From Calcarisporiella thermophila CBS 279.70 (Eukaryota; Calcarisporiellomycota): DNA of 64,000 nt. Location: contig NW_027192209.1 of NCBI RefSeq assembly GCF_041956535.1, positions 511,408 to 575,407 of the forward strand, read 5' to 3'. Every line of letters begins with the position of its first letter. The stretch's first letter is position 1. Below the pieces are notes generated by a model. That model was not told the DNA's origin, ran no database searches, and saw only the letters and a list, made by a program, of their open reading frames with translations. The translations under genes were made by a program, and so were the position numbers. Positions 43,432 to 53,753 of the stretch are shown here, in pieces.

Positions 43432-45084
43432 ATTTACTGTTCAAGGATTGGATTGAGTATTATTAGAAGGGATGGAGCGAGAGAAGAATTATTGATGAAG
43501 AAACTGTCAGAACGGATATAAGATTAGAGGGTTTATATAGACAATTTTCTCAGGGTGGCAAATTCAGCAAAATTATAACTGTTTTTAGTCACTACAATTA
43601 TAGTAGGTACCGAGAGTTTCATTTGCCCCTTTCACGACATCGGGCCAAATCTCCAAGACAATGCCCTGCTTGCGGCTCACACGCGAGGGTATTCATTTGC
43701 CTAGCGCGTTCCGACCTGATTCGACCAAAACCTGACTGTACTACCTAAAATATTCTTCCGAGGAAGCGTTTTTCTCAAAAAGCAAAGATAGACACTGGAA
43801 CGCTATGTGCCCGTACTCATTTCCATCGTAAGAGGTTACGGCAAAGATATTGTACTTGGGCTCCTAGTCTATTATTTTATAGGGCCTACACGAATTCTTC
43901 TAGATGGAGATTGGTAATCAACTTTTAACTACATATATACATATGCACATAACTATACTTTATAAATATAGATGTACATCATGAAACCAGTCTGTTAAGT
44001 TAGTAATACATATGAACCGAGCACACTTCGAAAACGGAGAAAGAAGGCTAGCGGCAAAGATATAGCGCAAGAGGTCTTATTTCTAATTCTATTATAATCA
44101 ATAAATTCTATTTGATAAGCGGCTTAGAGGGTATCCCTGCAAAAGAGTTTCGGCATAAGATTTTGACTACGAATCCCACTATTGGAGTTGATACAAGCAA
44201 ATCTAAACCATATTTAGGCAATATTCCTAGATTGAATACGAGATTATTGATAAACTGTGAGCTTCAGAACATTTCCATGGCGCATAATAACTTGTTTCCA
44301 AATTCTTGCTGATTTCAGAGCATCTTGTCTGCTACACGTTCAGATTATCTAATAATGAGAGCAGATTTTTCCCAAAGTTCAATTGACTCTATTCAAAGCT
44401 CTAGGTAGCATTCTTGCGGTTAGGTGTCTCTTCGAGTCATCGCCATCAAGACACAGGCTACGGTTGGCAAATCTCTTCTGCCGCAGCCCAAAATACCCTT
44501 AAGCACAGCCTATTCTACGCGTAAAGTTAGTGCAGGTAGATTTCAATGTGTATAGCTCGTTCAAATTATAGGATTACTGATGCTGGGTGTCATAAAAAAT
44601 GAAGGATAAAACTAGTTGCATGTTAATCTGAATATGGTGATTTTGGGACGCAGCATAGTGTAAGTGATCGCATGGAAATCAGGATGTGCTTGTAGAGTTG
44701 TCTGGGAGCATCCAATCGCGAATAAGCCAATCTAGTTAACTTTTTTATAGTGCACGTGCTATAATATCTTCAGGAAAGCAGTCTCAATGCGCTAGTTCGA
44801 TCGGCTCAAGTGATCATTTTCCTATTTTGACCAACATAGAAAGTAATTAAAAAAAAGTATCAGTGCGCTGTCTATCAATGTCCTCCGCACACTCTTTTAT
44901 TATCTCTTTATCCCTTCCCCTCCTCCTCATTCCTTCATTCAATCCTTTGCTTCGCATAATATTTGTCATCCCGCATTCACATTCATCTCGCACTTTTCTC
45001 CGTAATCTCAATTAGTCACATACCTTCATTTTCATATTTGTGTTCTCCAACTTTCAATTCCATCAATTCTCATTTTCACATAAC
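43432..45084. other. Intergenic region between the small-peptide gene and kexin
   Basis: Divergent spacer. The left end carries the peptide promoter; the right end (about 44880-45080) is C/T-rich, like a kexin leader. The middle has stops in all frames apart from short ones such as 44112-44312. No transposon remnant or RNA gene is visible. Confidence 0.45.
43542..43549 (-). promoter_or_regulatory. TATA box of the small-peptide gene
   Basis: The - strand reads TATATAAA 111 bp upstream of the start codon, within the normal fungal range. A strong TATA box fits a regulated or highly expressed gene. Position and sequence only. Confidence 0.5.
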
Positions 45085-47266
45085 ATGCATTTCGGTGGTT
45101 TTCTAGTTTTTTTCTTTTTTCCTACTGCAATAGCCTACTACGATCCTCTAAAAACCTACTATGCCATAGAGCTATCCCCAGAAACTTCCCCTTCTTACGT
45201 GTCGAGCGCGTTTGGCGTAGAATGGGAGGGTCCGGTTGGCCAACTCCCACATCACCACTTGTTTAGCACCCGAGGTTCCCACCATAGCGGACTTGAAGAA
45301 TGGAATGGTGCACGATGGATGGAGCGACAAATTCCGCGTTGGCGAGCTAAGCGAGGAGTGATCAGAAATAGCGAAAGAAGTGTGTGTGTTGCAGGGTCGG
45401 TGTGTTCGAGCGAAATGGCCGACGGGCGGCAGTGGCATCTTCGTAATACCGAACAACTTGGCCACGACCTGAATGTGACGGAGGTGTGGAGGCAAGGGGT
45501 GACAGGGCGAGGCGTTATTGTGGCTGTGATAGATGACGGCATCGATATGGAGAATGAGGATCTGCGCAGCAATTATTATGCAGAGGGCTCGTACGATTTC
45601 AATACCCATACGGCAACCCCGCGGCCAAGGGGTCCTGCTGACACCCATGGAACAAGGTGCGCGGGGGAAATTGCAGCCGCAAGGAATGATATGTGCGGTG
45701 TGGGGGTCGCTTACGAAGCAAAGATATCCGGTGAATATTTTTCAACGCTAAACTAAGATTATCCTGTTTTCAATGAATATTTATCAAGCTAACATAAAAA
45801 CCATCCGTTTTACACAATAGGGATAAGAATGCTCTCTGGGGCGATTATTGACGCCGATGAGGCTGCGGCACTTACTCACGCTTACCATGACAACGCCATA
45901 TACACCTGCAGTTGGGGTCCCCCCGATGATGGTGAAACGCTTGAAGCACCCTCTCCCCTTATCCAGCGCGCGTTGGAGCATGGGACGCAGCACGGTCGCC
46001 ACGGCAAGGGGAGCATCTATGTGTTTGCGTCGGGAAATGGCGGGTGGGAGGATAATTGCAATTTCGATGGGTATGCGAACAGTATCTATACAATGACGAT
46101 TGGCGCGATCGATCGTTGGGACAATTTCCCGGCGTACGCAGAACGCTGTGCGGCATTAATTGGGGTGACTTATAGTAGCGGAAATGAAAGCTTTATTGTG
46201 AGTATCGAAGAATGCAATTCGGCCAATTCATGGATCATTTAAATTAACAAGGATCTATTTGCCCCTATCAAAAAAGACAACGACCGATGTGGGAACAGCA
46301 GGTTGCACGGAGCATCATGGCGGAACTTCCGCAGCTGCCCCACTTGCCGCCGGAATCTTTGCCCTAGTCTTGTCAATACGGCCTGATCTCAGTTGGCGCG
46401 ATGTCCAGCGCCTGGCCATTGAGAATGCCGTTCCGTTTGCTCTCGAGGACCCCGATTGGCAGCCCACAGCGGCCAAGAGGATGTTCAACCACAAATTTGG
46501 ATATGGAAAAATGGATGCATTTCGCATGGTTGAAGCTGCTCGCAATTTTAAACGCGTAGGAAAACATGCTAGGTGGGAAATCCCGGAAAAAGTCGTGTCC
46601 AAACCCGTACCGCGTTCTTCGAAGACGGGACTAACCTCCTCGGTGCATGTAGAGAGGGAGGAGGGGGTCTCCAGCGCAGTATCCAGGATTGGATACGTTG
46701 AACATGTATCCGTCACACTGACCCTTGAGCACCCGCGGCGAGGGGACGTAGAGGTTTTGCTTATAAGTCCTTCAGGGATTGTGTCGCAGCTCGCGACTCC
46801 GCGAAAGTACGATTCCAGTTCGGAAGGCTTCACGGATTGGACGTTCACAAGCGTCAAGCACTGGTAAATAGCGCAGTAGTCTAAGTATGGCACCGGATGT
46901 ACTGAAGCTTCTATTGTTGGCTTTTCTAGGGATGAGAGCCCATATGGCACTTGGGCGCTTCGTATTTTGGACCATGGGAGGAATGGGGCGCTCCCTGAGG
47001 GCCGGCTGGTTACATGGAGACTCACCTTCTACGGAGAAGAGTATCCTAGAGTGAATGAGGGCGAAGATTGGCCAGGCTCGCGCCTTGGAGGTGAAAGGAA
47101 AGTGCTGGAGAGAGTTGAGAGTGCAAGCGAAAGGGCCGTGTCATGGCGATACGTACTTTTGGTTATGATGGGATGCGTGATGTGTAGTGGAGCGTTGGTA
47201 TTAAAGCGGATATGGATGCGGCGTCAGTCGGATATGATTGCCTTGAGCGAAAATTTTAAACAATGA
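45085..47266 (+). CDS. KEX2: Kexin, proprotein-processing serine protease
   Basis: Late-Golgi subtilisin-family protease that cuts secreted precursors after Lys-Arg or Arg-Arg. Exons are 45085-45730, 45821-46197, 46277-46863 and 46930-47266, giving 648 residues. A signal peptide (about 1-17) and a propeptide end at WRAKR (Lys89-Arg90), the autocleavage site. The catalytic triad is complete: Asp150 in AVIDDGID, His188 in DTHGTRCAG and Ser359 in GGTSAAAP; oxyanion Asn288 sits in ASGNGGW. A P-domain follows (about 390-572, with HVSVTLTLEHPRRGDVEVLL). One transmembrane helix (about 611-628) and a tail of only some 20 residues end the protein. Yeast Kex2 has a much longer Ser/Thr region and tail, so Golgi retrieval signals may differ. 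Confidence 0.94.
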
Positions 47267-47362
47267 AATACCCCTTCTTAGTGTTGATCCAATTCAGACA
47301 TTAGTTGTTTATTTTTTGCCACCTATTTTATCTCCTAAAACTGTAGCAAAATAAAGCCGAGA

Positions 47363-48557
47363 ATGGACATTGGGCTCCAGTGCGATGTCAAAACTTGCCA
47401 GCAACTAGACTTTCTTCCGTTTCAATGTCCCCTGTGTGATCACTCCTATTGGTAATCATCCGTCTGCAGCCTCTAAGGCATGCGTCTAAATATGGTGGAG
47501 AGTTTAGCTTAGATCATCGATTTCCATTGTCCCATTCGTGTCCCAATTGGGAGGGGAGGAAAGCTCTGGTGTGCGAGCGATGCAATGGTCTTGTCGTGGG
47601 AGAAGAGAATATTCACAAACTTGTATGTAGATCACATTTGAGAATGTTGCCCAAGAGTTTGAGCGTAGTAATGAGAATTTCATACATTAGCTAGAAGAGC
47701 ATAAGTCTTCGGGCTGTAAATCCAATCTTTTCGCGTCACAAAAGCAGGCTACCTCCGAATGTCATGTCAATGGATGCGGGCCCATTGCTCTCAAGAAAGG
47801 GGTCGTCTGTTCTGGGTGCGGGGAAACATTCTGTTTAAAGTAATTCTATGTGATGTTCCTCTTTATCTTCACTCACAAAAAGACTTTACACACCGTCCAT
47901 TCTATTAGACATCGCCACGTTTCTAGTCATGCTTGCCCTTCGCTCCACATGCTCTCCGCTCAAAAGCATCTCCGTCGTGAGGCGGCCCTTGCTGCTACCT
48001 CATCTCTCGTGGATGCTTCTGCCAACAAGGAGAGGAAAACATGGACGCCAAAGAAGGCTGGGTCAAAGACATCCCGCATGGTGGAGCTGATGCGAATTAA
48101 GTCGCGGGCTGAAGGTGATAAATCTGTGCCGTTGTCATCGAGAGTTTATGTCAGTGTGGAATTTCCAAAGGAATGTGGGCTTGCCGCTAAGCCTATGTTT
48201 TTTGATAAGGTATTTTTGAGCAAAGTAAGCCGAAGATTTGGTCAGCAGAGTTTAAGGAGATCTGGTTTCATATAGACCTGGAGCCTGGGGAGGGTGTTGG
48301 ACCGAATCTCGCAAATAGCCAACGTTTCTAACTCCAACAATCAACTGGGTGCAACGGACCTTCAGGTAAGAGACATGAGCGTAAGCTCTGATTTCCTTTG
48401 CTTAGGAACGAGTGTTTATTTTTGGTTGATATTATCGATGAGATAGAGGCTTGTGGTGTTAGTGGATGGCGAGCAGGCTGCAAATGATTCGAAAATCGAC
48501 GAGGTCGAAAATGGGGCGACTCTCAAGGTCGAGCGGCTCTCGGCTCTCCAGGAATAA
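47363..48557 (+). CDS. AN1-type zinc-finger protein, Cuz1/ZFAND-like
   Basis: Probable proteasome- and Cdc48-associated stress protein. Exons are 47363-47451, 47508-47622, 47691-47839, 47909-48209, 48276-48365 and 48447-48557, giving 284 residues. Two AN1 fingers are visible: CDVKTCQQLDFLPFQC with CPLCDHSYCLDHRFPLSHSC, then CHVNGCGPIALKKGVVC with CSGCGETFCLKHRHVSSHAC. A linker and a C-terminal ubiquitin-like region follow (FPKECGLAAKPMFFDK, TWSLGRVLDRI, LVVLVDGEQ, NGATLKVERL), the layout of yeast Cuz1. The last two introns were placed from frame and family fit and are less certain. It starts only 96 bp after the kexin stop, on the same strand. Confidence 0.85.
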
Positions 48558-48963
48558 ACGACTGCTTTGCTGATTTATAATAGCAGGCGGCCATTTGCTT
48601 CGTCATCCTATCTTGATTTATAAGATAAAGTCGGACAAGGCCTGATGTGGGGGGGGGAAAGCTTAAATGATTGACGGCTCGGCGCCCAAGTACTGGATGA
48701 AGTAGAAAGACTGAGAATGAAAATCGAGCACGCAATTGCAGAATAGAACCATTTGTTCTGCACCGGCGAATTGTAGCAGACCCTGGAACTCTATTTCCTC
48801 GATTTCAGTTCATATATATATATTCCAGGCAGACCCCTACCAAGAAGGGACCTTGCATAAACATAATTCAAACCTTCTCACATTCAATTCTACTCGTCTG
48901 TTTATTATTTCCTCTAATCCTTTGACACTATTTATTATACCTCCCTCCTGACCAACTCACATC
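48558..48963. other. Promoter region of the PQ-loop gene
   Basis: Contains a TATATATATAT stretch near 48814-48823, about 140 bp before the next ATG, and a G-run near 48650. No gene is supported. Confidence 0.45.
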
Positions 48964-49852
48964 ATGGCCACAGCCTGGGAAATCATTTCACAAGTGATCG
49001 GGTGGATATACTTTCTCGGTACTTAATCTCCTCGAATCCGCACCCCCTCCCCCGGGGCGATCATCGCACTCTTGCTAACCCTCCTCTTCCTCACTAGCTT
49101 GGACAATAAGTTTCTATCCACAGCTCATCCTCAATTTCCGCCGCAAATCCGTTTCTGGCCTTAGTCTCGACTTTCTCTGGCTCAATCTCTGGGGCTTCTC
49201 ATTCTATACGGTCTACAACGCTGCATTCTACTGGAACCCTGTCATCCAGGCCCAATATCGCGCACAACACAATGGCAATAACAACACTGTGGCACCTAAC
49301 GATGTGTTTTTCCCGCTCCATGCCGTAGCAATCACTCTCCTCACTATCCTTCAGACCTTTATCTACAAGCGAGCGCCTGGACAGCGGGTATCGTGGATTG
49401 CCTACACGTACATTGCTGTGACCGCGATCGGGTTCCTGGTGTACGTCGGATTAGCTGCGACGGAAAAGGTCGAGTGGATCAATGTCCTGTATTACATGAG
49501 CTATGTCAAACTCGTTGTCTCGTTCCTCAAATACTGCCCACAACTTTATCTCAACTTTGTGCGCCGATCGACGGTGGGCTGGAGCATCGTCAACATCTTG
49601 CTCGACTTCACTGGTGGGCTCCTCTCCATTCTACAGCTTGTGATTGACTGCGCAGTGAGCGGTGACTGGTCGGGCATTCAAGGCAATCCCGCCAAGCTTG
49701 GCCTTGGGCTCCTATCGATCTTCTTCGACATACTGTTTTTGCTACAGCACTACGTGTTTTACAGGGGGCGGAGAGACCCAGACTTGGAGGCAAGAAAGGG
49801 AGACGAGTCGTTGGAGAAGGGGATCGAGACCGTGGAAAACGTCAAATTGTAA
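48964..49852 (+). CDS. Cystinosin-like PQ-loop transporter
   Basis: Seven-helix membrane protein of the cystinosin/Ers1 family, expected in vacuole or endosome membrane and likely to export cystine or a related amino acid with protons. Exons are 48964-49018 and 49098-49852, giving 269 residues. Two PQ-loop motifs are clear: SFYPQLILNFRRKSVSGLSLDF and, after the fourth helix, LKYCPQLYLNFVRRSTVGWS. The family wording GFSFYTVYNAAFYWNP and NILLDFTGGLLSILQ is also present. It lacks the long glycosylated N-terminal domain of animal cystinosin, as fungal members do. The C-terminus is short and charged. Confidence 0.9.
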
Positions 49853-50393
49853 AACTTGTAAATAGTATATTCTGCATCCTTGTGTTCATACCTCGTCTAT
49901 CCTCGCGCGAGAGGGGATAGTGCAAGATTCCAAAGAGGAGAGAGAAGAAGGAGGAAGAAGAAGAAGAAGAAGAAAAAGTCCAACATCATCAATATATTTT
50001 ATTATGTAAATAGTAATAAAGGGAATAGAATAATGTATTATCCTAGTGGTTACTTTTCAAGAAGCTAGCCAATGGGTTGAAACGAGTTAATAGTGGAGAG
50101 GAGAGGTGGTCGGCAGGGGGAAAATACAATATAGATAGTAATACATAACATGATTGCGAGAGCAGAGGAGGGGGTACTAAGATTAGTGTATAGTGGATAT
50201 CATGAACAAGAAGATAAGGAAGAAAAGTCCAGTCATGGTGTATATATACTGAGGATAGAGATATATATGTATAAGGGTGCGTGTGTATGTGTATCTGGGT
50301 TGCTAATGGAGAAAGGGATGCAAAACAAAAAAAAAAAAATAGTAGAAATAAAACAAAAACAAGGTAGTGTCAGAGGGTGGCGGATTTGCTCAT
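49853..50393. other. Convergent spacer with purine-rich tract
   Basis: Lies between the PQ-loop gene (+) and the third P450 (-). Contains a GAAGAAGAAG tract near 49950-49975 and many ATATAT words. No gene is supported; frames at 49880-50068 and 50150-50461 are low-complexity. Confidence 0.45.
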
Positions 50394-52179
50394 CTATGCG
50401 AGGCCTAGTACTTCTGGCACCGTGGGATGACGCGGTACAAATCGAACCTTGTAGGGGGTAGGGGCAAGGGCAAGCCCCCCAATGCCAGAGTCGATATCGA
50501 TCTCTTTATTGGAGGGACCACGGATGCGGAAACCCCAGAGAATGCGCGCCACTGCCAAGAATACCTCGCGCTCGGCGAGGTGTTGGCCGATACAAACGCG
50601 GCGCCCTGCGCCAAATCTGGCGTGGAGGCGATGTAGGGAAGGGTCCTGGGTGAGCGAGTATGGGGGAAAGAGTGTAAAGGGAAAGTCGACTACTTACGCC
50701 CAGTGTTCCTTGACGCCTGGAATTTTTGCCGGCAGAGCGCCTGGAGTCCCCCTTGTGCGAAGGAAGCGCTCCGGATCAAATTGGTTTGGATTCGAGTACA
50801 CGAGCGGGTCATTATGGATTGCATCTATGTTGAGGATGACATCTAGCCAAGGCAAAAGAGGAGCCAGTGAGTCAGCGAGCTCTCTTGGAGAACACGGCAG
50901 AGACTTTACTTGTGTTCGTTGGGATCGAGAAGCCCATATATACATCGTCATCCGAGGTCGCATGCGGGACCCCAAGCGGGGCAGGCGGCCTAAACCGTAG
51001 AATCTCCTTCACCACTGCCCGAACGAAGGGCAGATGGGGCTCGTCGCTAGCTTCGGGGAGCCGGCCAGGCCCCACGATGTGCATCAGCTCCTCATAGGCC
51101 TTCTGTGCCACGAGAGGGTAGTGGGTTAACACCGCGAAGAGCCAGGTGAGGGTCGATCCCACCGTTTCCAACCCGCCCGAGAGCACCGCACCGCACGTGT
51201 AAATAACGTCCAGCGCATCCATCTCCTCCTTCTCGGCGACCCGCAGCACCTCCGCAGCCATGCATTCCTGTGAGTTGGGGGTTGGGGAGGGCGAGTCGAG
51301 CTTGATGCGAAGTTCATCGATGAGGCCGCCCCACACGCGGATGCTGGTGTCCCGCAGCCGCTTGCACCGAGACAGAACGGGGTTGGGGATCCATCGAAGG
51401 AACGGGAAGTAGTCCATAAGGAAGGTGATGGGCCCACTGAGCACGGCCATCTCTTCGGTGATGTGCACAAGGGACTTGAAGAGGGGGTCGTCGAGGGATT
51501 TGGTGCGCGCATCGAAGATCACGCTCAGGGCCACGTTCATCGAGTAGCGTCGGCAGTAGGTGGCGGGGTCGATGGGCGCCGCGGCCGAAGAGGTCAAGAG
51601 GGACTTGAGCAGCTCGCGGGATTCGAAGTCGATCACGCCGCGGTACCGCTCGACGGCCTTTGGGTTGAGGCTGGCGTGGGCCACGCGGCGAATCTTCTTC
51701 AGGTAGTGGTTGTAGGGGGTGGGCAGAAACCCGCGGGCTCCGGGCATAATCACATCACTCCAGGTGTAGAAGCGGGCGCGAGAGCTGTATTTGGCGCCGC
51801 GTGTCTCGAGCAAGTCGTGTGCAGCCTGTGCGCTATTGACCACGATGGTGTCGGCGACGGCGGAGATGCGGGGGCCGAGTTGGACGTGGTAGACGGGGCC
51901 GAACCGGCGGGCCAGGCGGGTGAAGACCTTCTCCGGCTGGGAGGGGGAGAATTCGAGGATGCTGCCGAGGAAGGGGAGGCCCCTTGGGCCCGGCAGGGCC
52001 CTACCGAGGGCGGGCTTGTTGGCGACGAGGGCGACGTTGAGGGAGAAGCGAAGGAAGAGGAAGCGCAACAGGGCCACGAGGCACCCGATTGCAGAGAGGA
52101 GGGTCATGGCGACACTGAGCGTCTCGACACGATGCCCTAAGGAGGAGAAGTGCTGGCCCAGCGCGGTGAAGTCGAGCAT
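50394..52179 (-). CDS. Cytochrome P450 monooxygenase, unrelated to the tandem pair
   Basis: Membrane-bound P450 of unknown substrate. Exons in transcription order are 52179-50910, 50842-50698 and 50616-50394, giving 545 residues. N-terminal hydrophobic helix about 22-48, Pro-rich hinge ALPGPRGLPFLG (61-72), I-helix SGGLETVGS (334-342), ExxR E392-R395, and haem loop FGAGRRVCIG with Cys480. The last acceptor (just before 50616) is the one that restores FGAGRR in frame; an earlier AG does not. It has only two introns at positions unlike those of the tandem P450s, a different I-helix and a different haem loop, so it is a separate family. Codons are strongly GC-ending, unlike its left-hand neighbours. 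Confidence 0.92.
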
Positions 52180-53753
52180 TTTTGTTGCGGCCGTGTTTTG
52201 GTTGGTGTGGCTTGATTGGGAACAAGTATTGGGTGGAGAGCAGTGGCGGGATTGGAAAGCAGGCCTTTGTCGTTATTATTGGGGAACGGCGGGACACCCT
52301 GCGGAAAAGAGCGCTAAAGAGCAGCGGAGAATGGAACAAGCAAGTTTTGGATTTTTTTTTTTCCCGCAAGGTGGAGCTCATTTTTATAGCCATTGGTGAT
52401 ATTTAAAGAGCGGCTCAGGCCGGAGCGGTGGGGAGGAAGTAGAAGGGAACAAAATCACCCGCACGGACTGATGAATTAACGCTTCTTTAGGAAAGAATAA
52501 AACAGTCCGTATATTACTCATGGAAGGGGGGATTTCTCTTAGAATTTATTAAACCTAGTTTGATCTTTTTCCCAGTGAGGGCAAAAAGAGTTGACAGTGT
52601 GGTTGCGACTTGTAGGCTCCGCTTTTGGCATGACCTTGAGACCCGGCACTCTCCCTTTCCGGTTAGAGGCTCTGCATGGGAGCGCAGAGGAGCCATGCGT
52701 GCATGGGGTGTGGCCTGTGAGCGCAATGTGGCTGCCATGTTTATATTTTCGTTAGCGCCGAATAGCTCGGGGAGGTTTGGTCAGCGACGGCGGCTAAAAA
52801 AAAAGACAAAAAACTCGTTTTCCTTTTCGCCGCCAGCTCTCAGTCCGCCAGGAGTCACGCTGAAGCTAAATCGCCTTTAGGTTGCAGGCCTGTTCACATA
52901 TAACGCTACAACCATCGCCAAATCGTGTCATTGTTGCGCAAGCTTAGGGGCGCGGAGAAATGAGCCGCGGCGGCGGCGCTGCCTTGCGAGTGTCATGGGT
53001 CTTGCCTGTGGGCCTCCCATGCCCACTCACGATCTGCCGCCTCTGGCGCTGCATCGGGGATCGAGCGGATCGCACTCGAAACACTAGGGGCCCGAGGGCG
53101 GCCCCGTCCGCTCCGTCCCCCATTTGTAGGAGGAGGGTGCATCGCCTTGCCTGCCGCCCATTGCCCTCGGTCGCTTGAGGGGCAGCGGACACTAGCGGTT
53201 TAGGCATGAGCAACTTTGATCCGCATAGACGCAATGTTGTCAGTTGATATATGCGTTCGGAACTGACACCAGCGGAGGTGAATGGGCGGAAGGGCAGCAG
53301 CCGCGCAAACACAAAAAAGGCATTGGCCAAGGAGCGCGAGGATGAGAACTCTCTTTTTTTCGATCTGGGCCGGTTGCATCTGGAAGCAAATGGGAAGAAT
53401 GGGAAAATGCAAGTGTGAAGGCCGTTTCCTTTCCAACCCGGGCTGCAGCTGCAGCTTTGGGACCAAGGCTGCGCCACGGAGTATCAGACCGGTGTGAAGC
53501 ACACCGATGGCGTCACCCCCGTGTGATGTCTCCCGCCTCCGTCATGGAGGGCCGAGGCGTGAGCTACCACTTGACTAAGTTTCTTGGTTTTTTCCTTTCT
53601 TTCGTTTCCTGCATCTACCCCCTTTCCTCCCGTTTTTCCATCACTTTCTCGCTCTAATTCCAACCCCTACCCACGCCAAGTCTCATTTTCCCCAAGAAAA
53701 CTTGAAAGAAGCGGAGGATCTCGATAGAGCGCGCGTCAAACCAAGAATTAAGC
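52180..53753. other. Divergent promoter region of the third P450 and SLA2
   Basis: 1.57 kb between two divergent starts. GC-rich patches (52960-53180) give open frames on both strands that overlap and lack domains, so I do not call genes there. The left end carries a CCAAT and TATA pair for the P450; the right end (53570-53700) is C/T-rich before SLA2. Confidence 0.45.
52381..52396 (-). promoter_or_regulatory. CCAAT and TATA elements upstream of the third P450
   Basis: On the - strand CCAATGG (52396-52390) is directly followed by TATAAAAA (52388-52381), about 203 bp upstream of the start codon. The pairing and order look like a core promoter with a CCAAT-complex site. Sequence match only. 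Confidence 0.4.

Noticed and set aside
51463-52140. 225-codon + frame inside the third P450 gene
   Set aside because: It is antisense to a P450 exon whose motifs are intact. GC-ending codons remove stops on the other strand.
52944-53502. Overlapping frames on both strands in the SLA2 upstream region
   Set aside because: GC-rich composition without domains, starts in good context or plausible introns.
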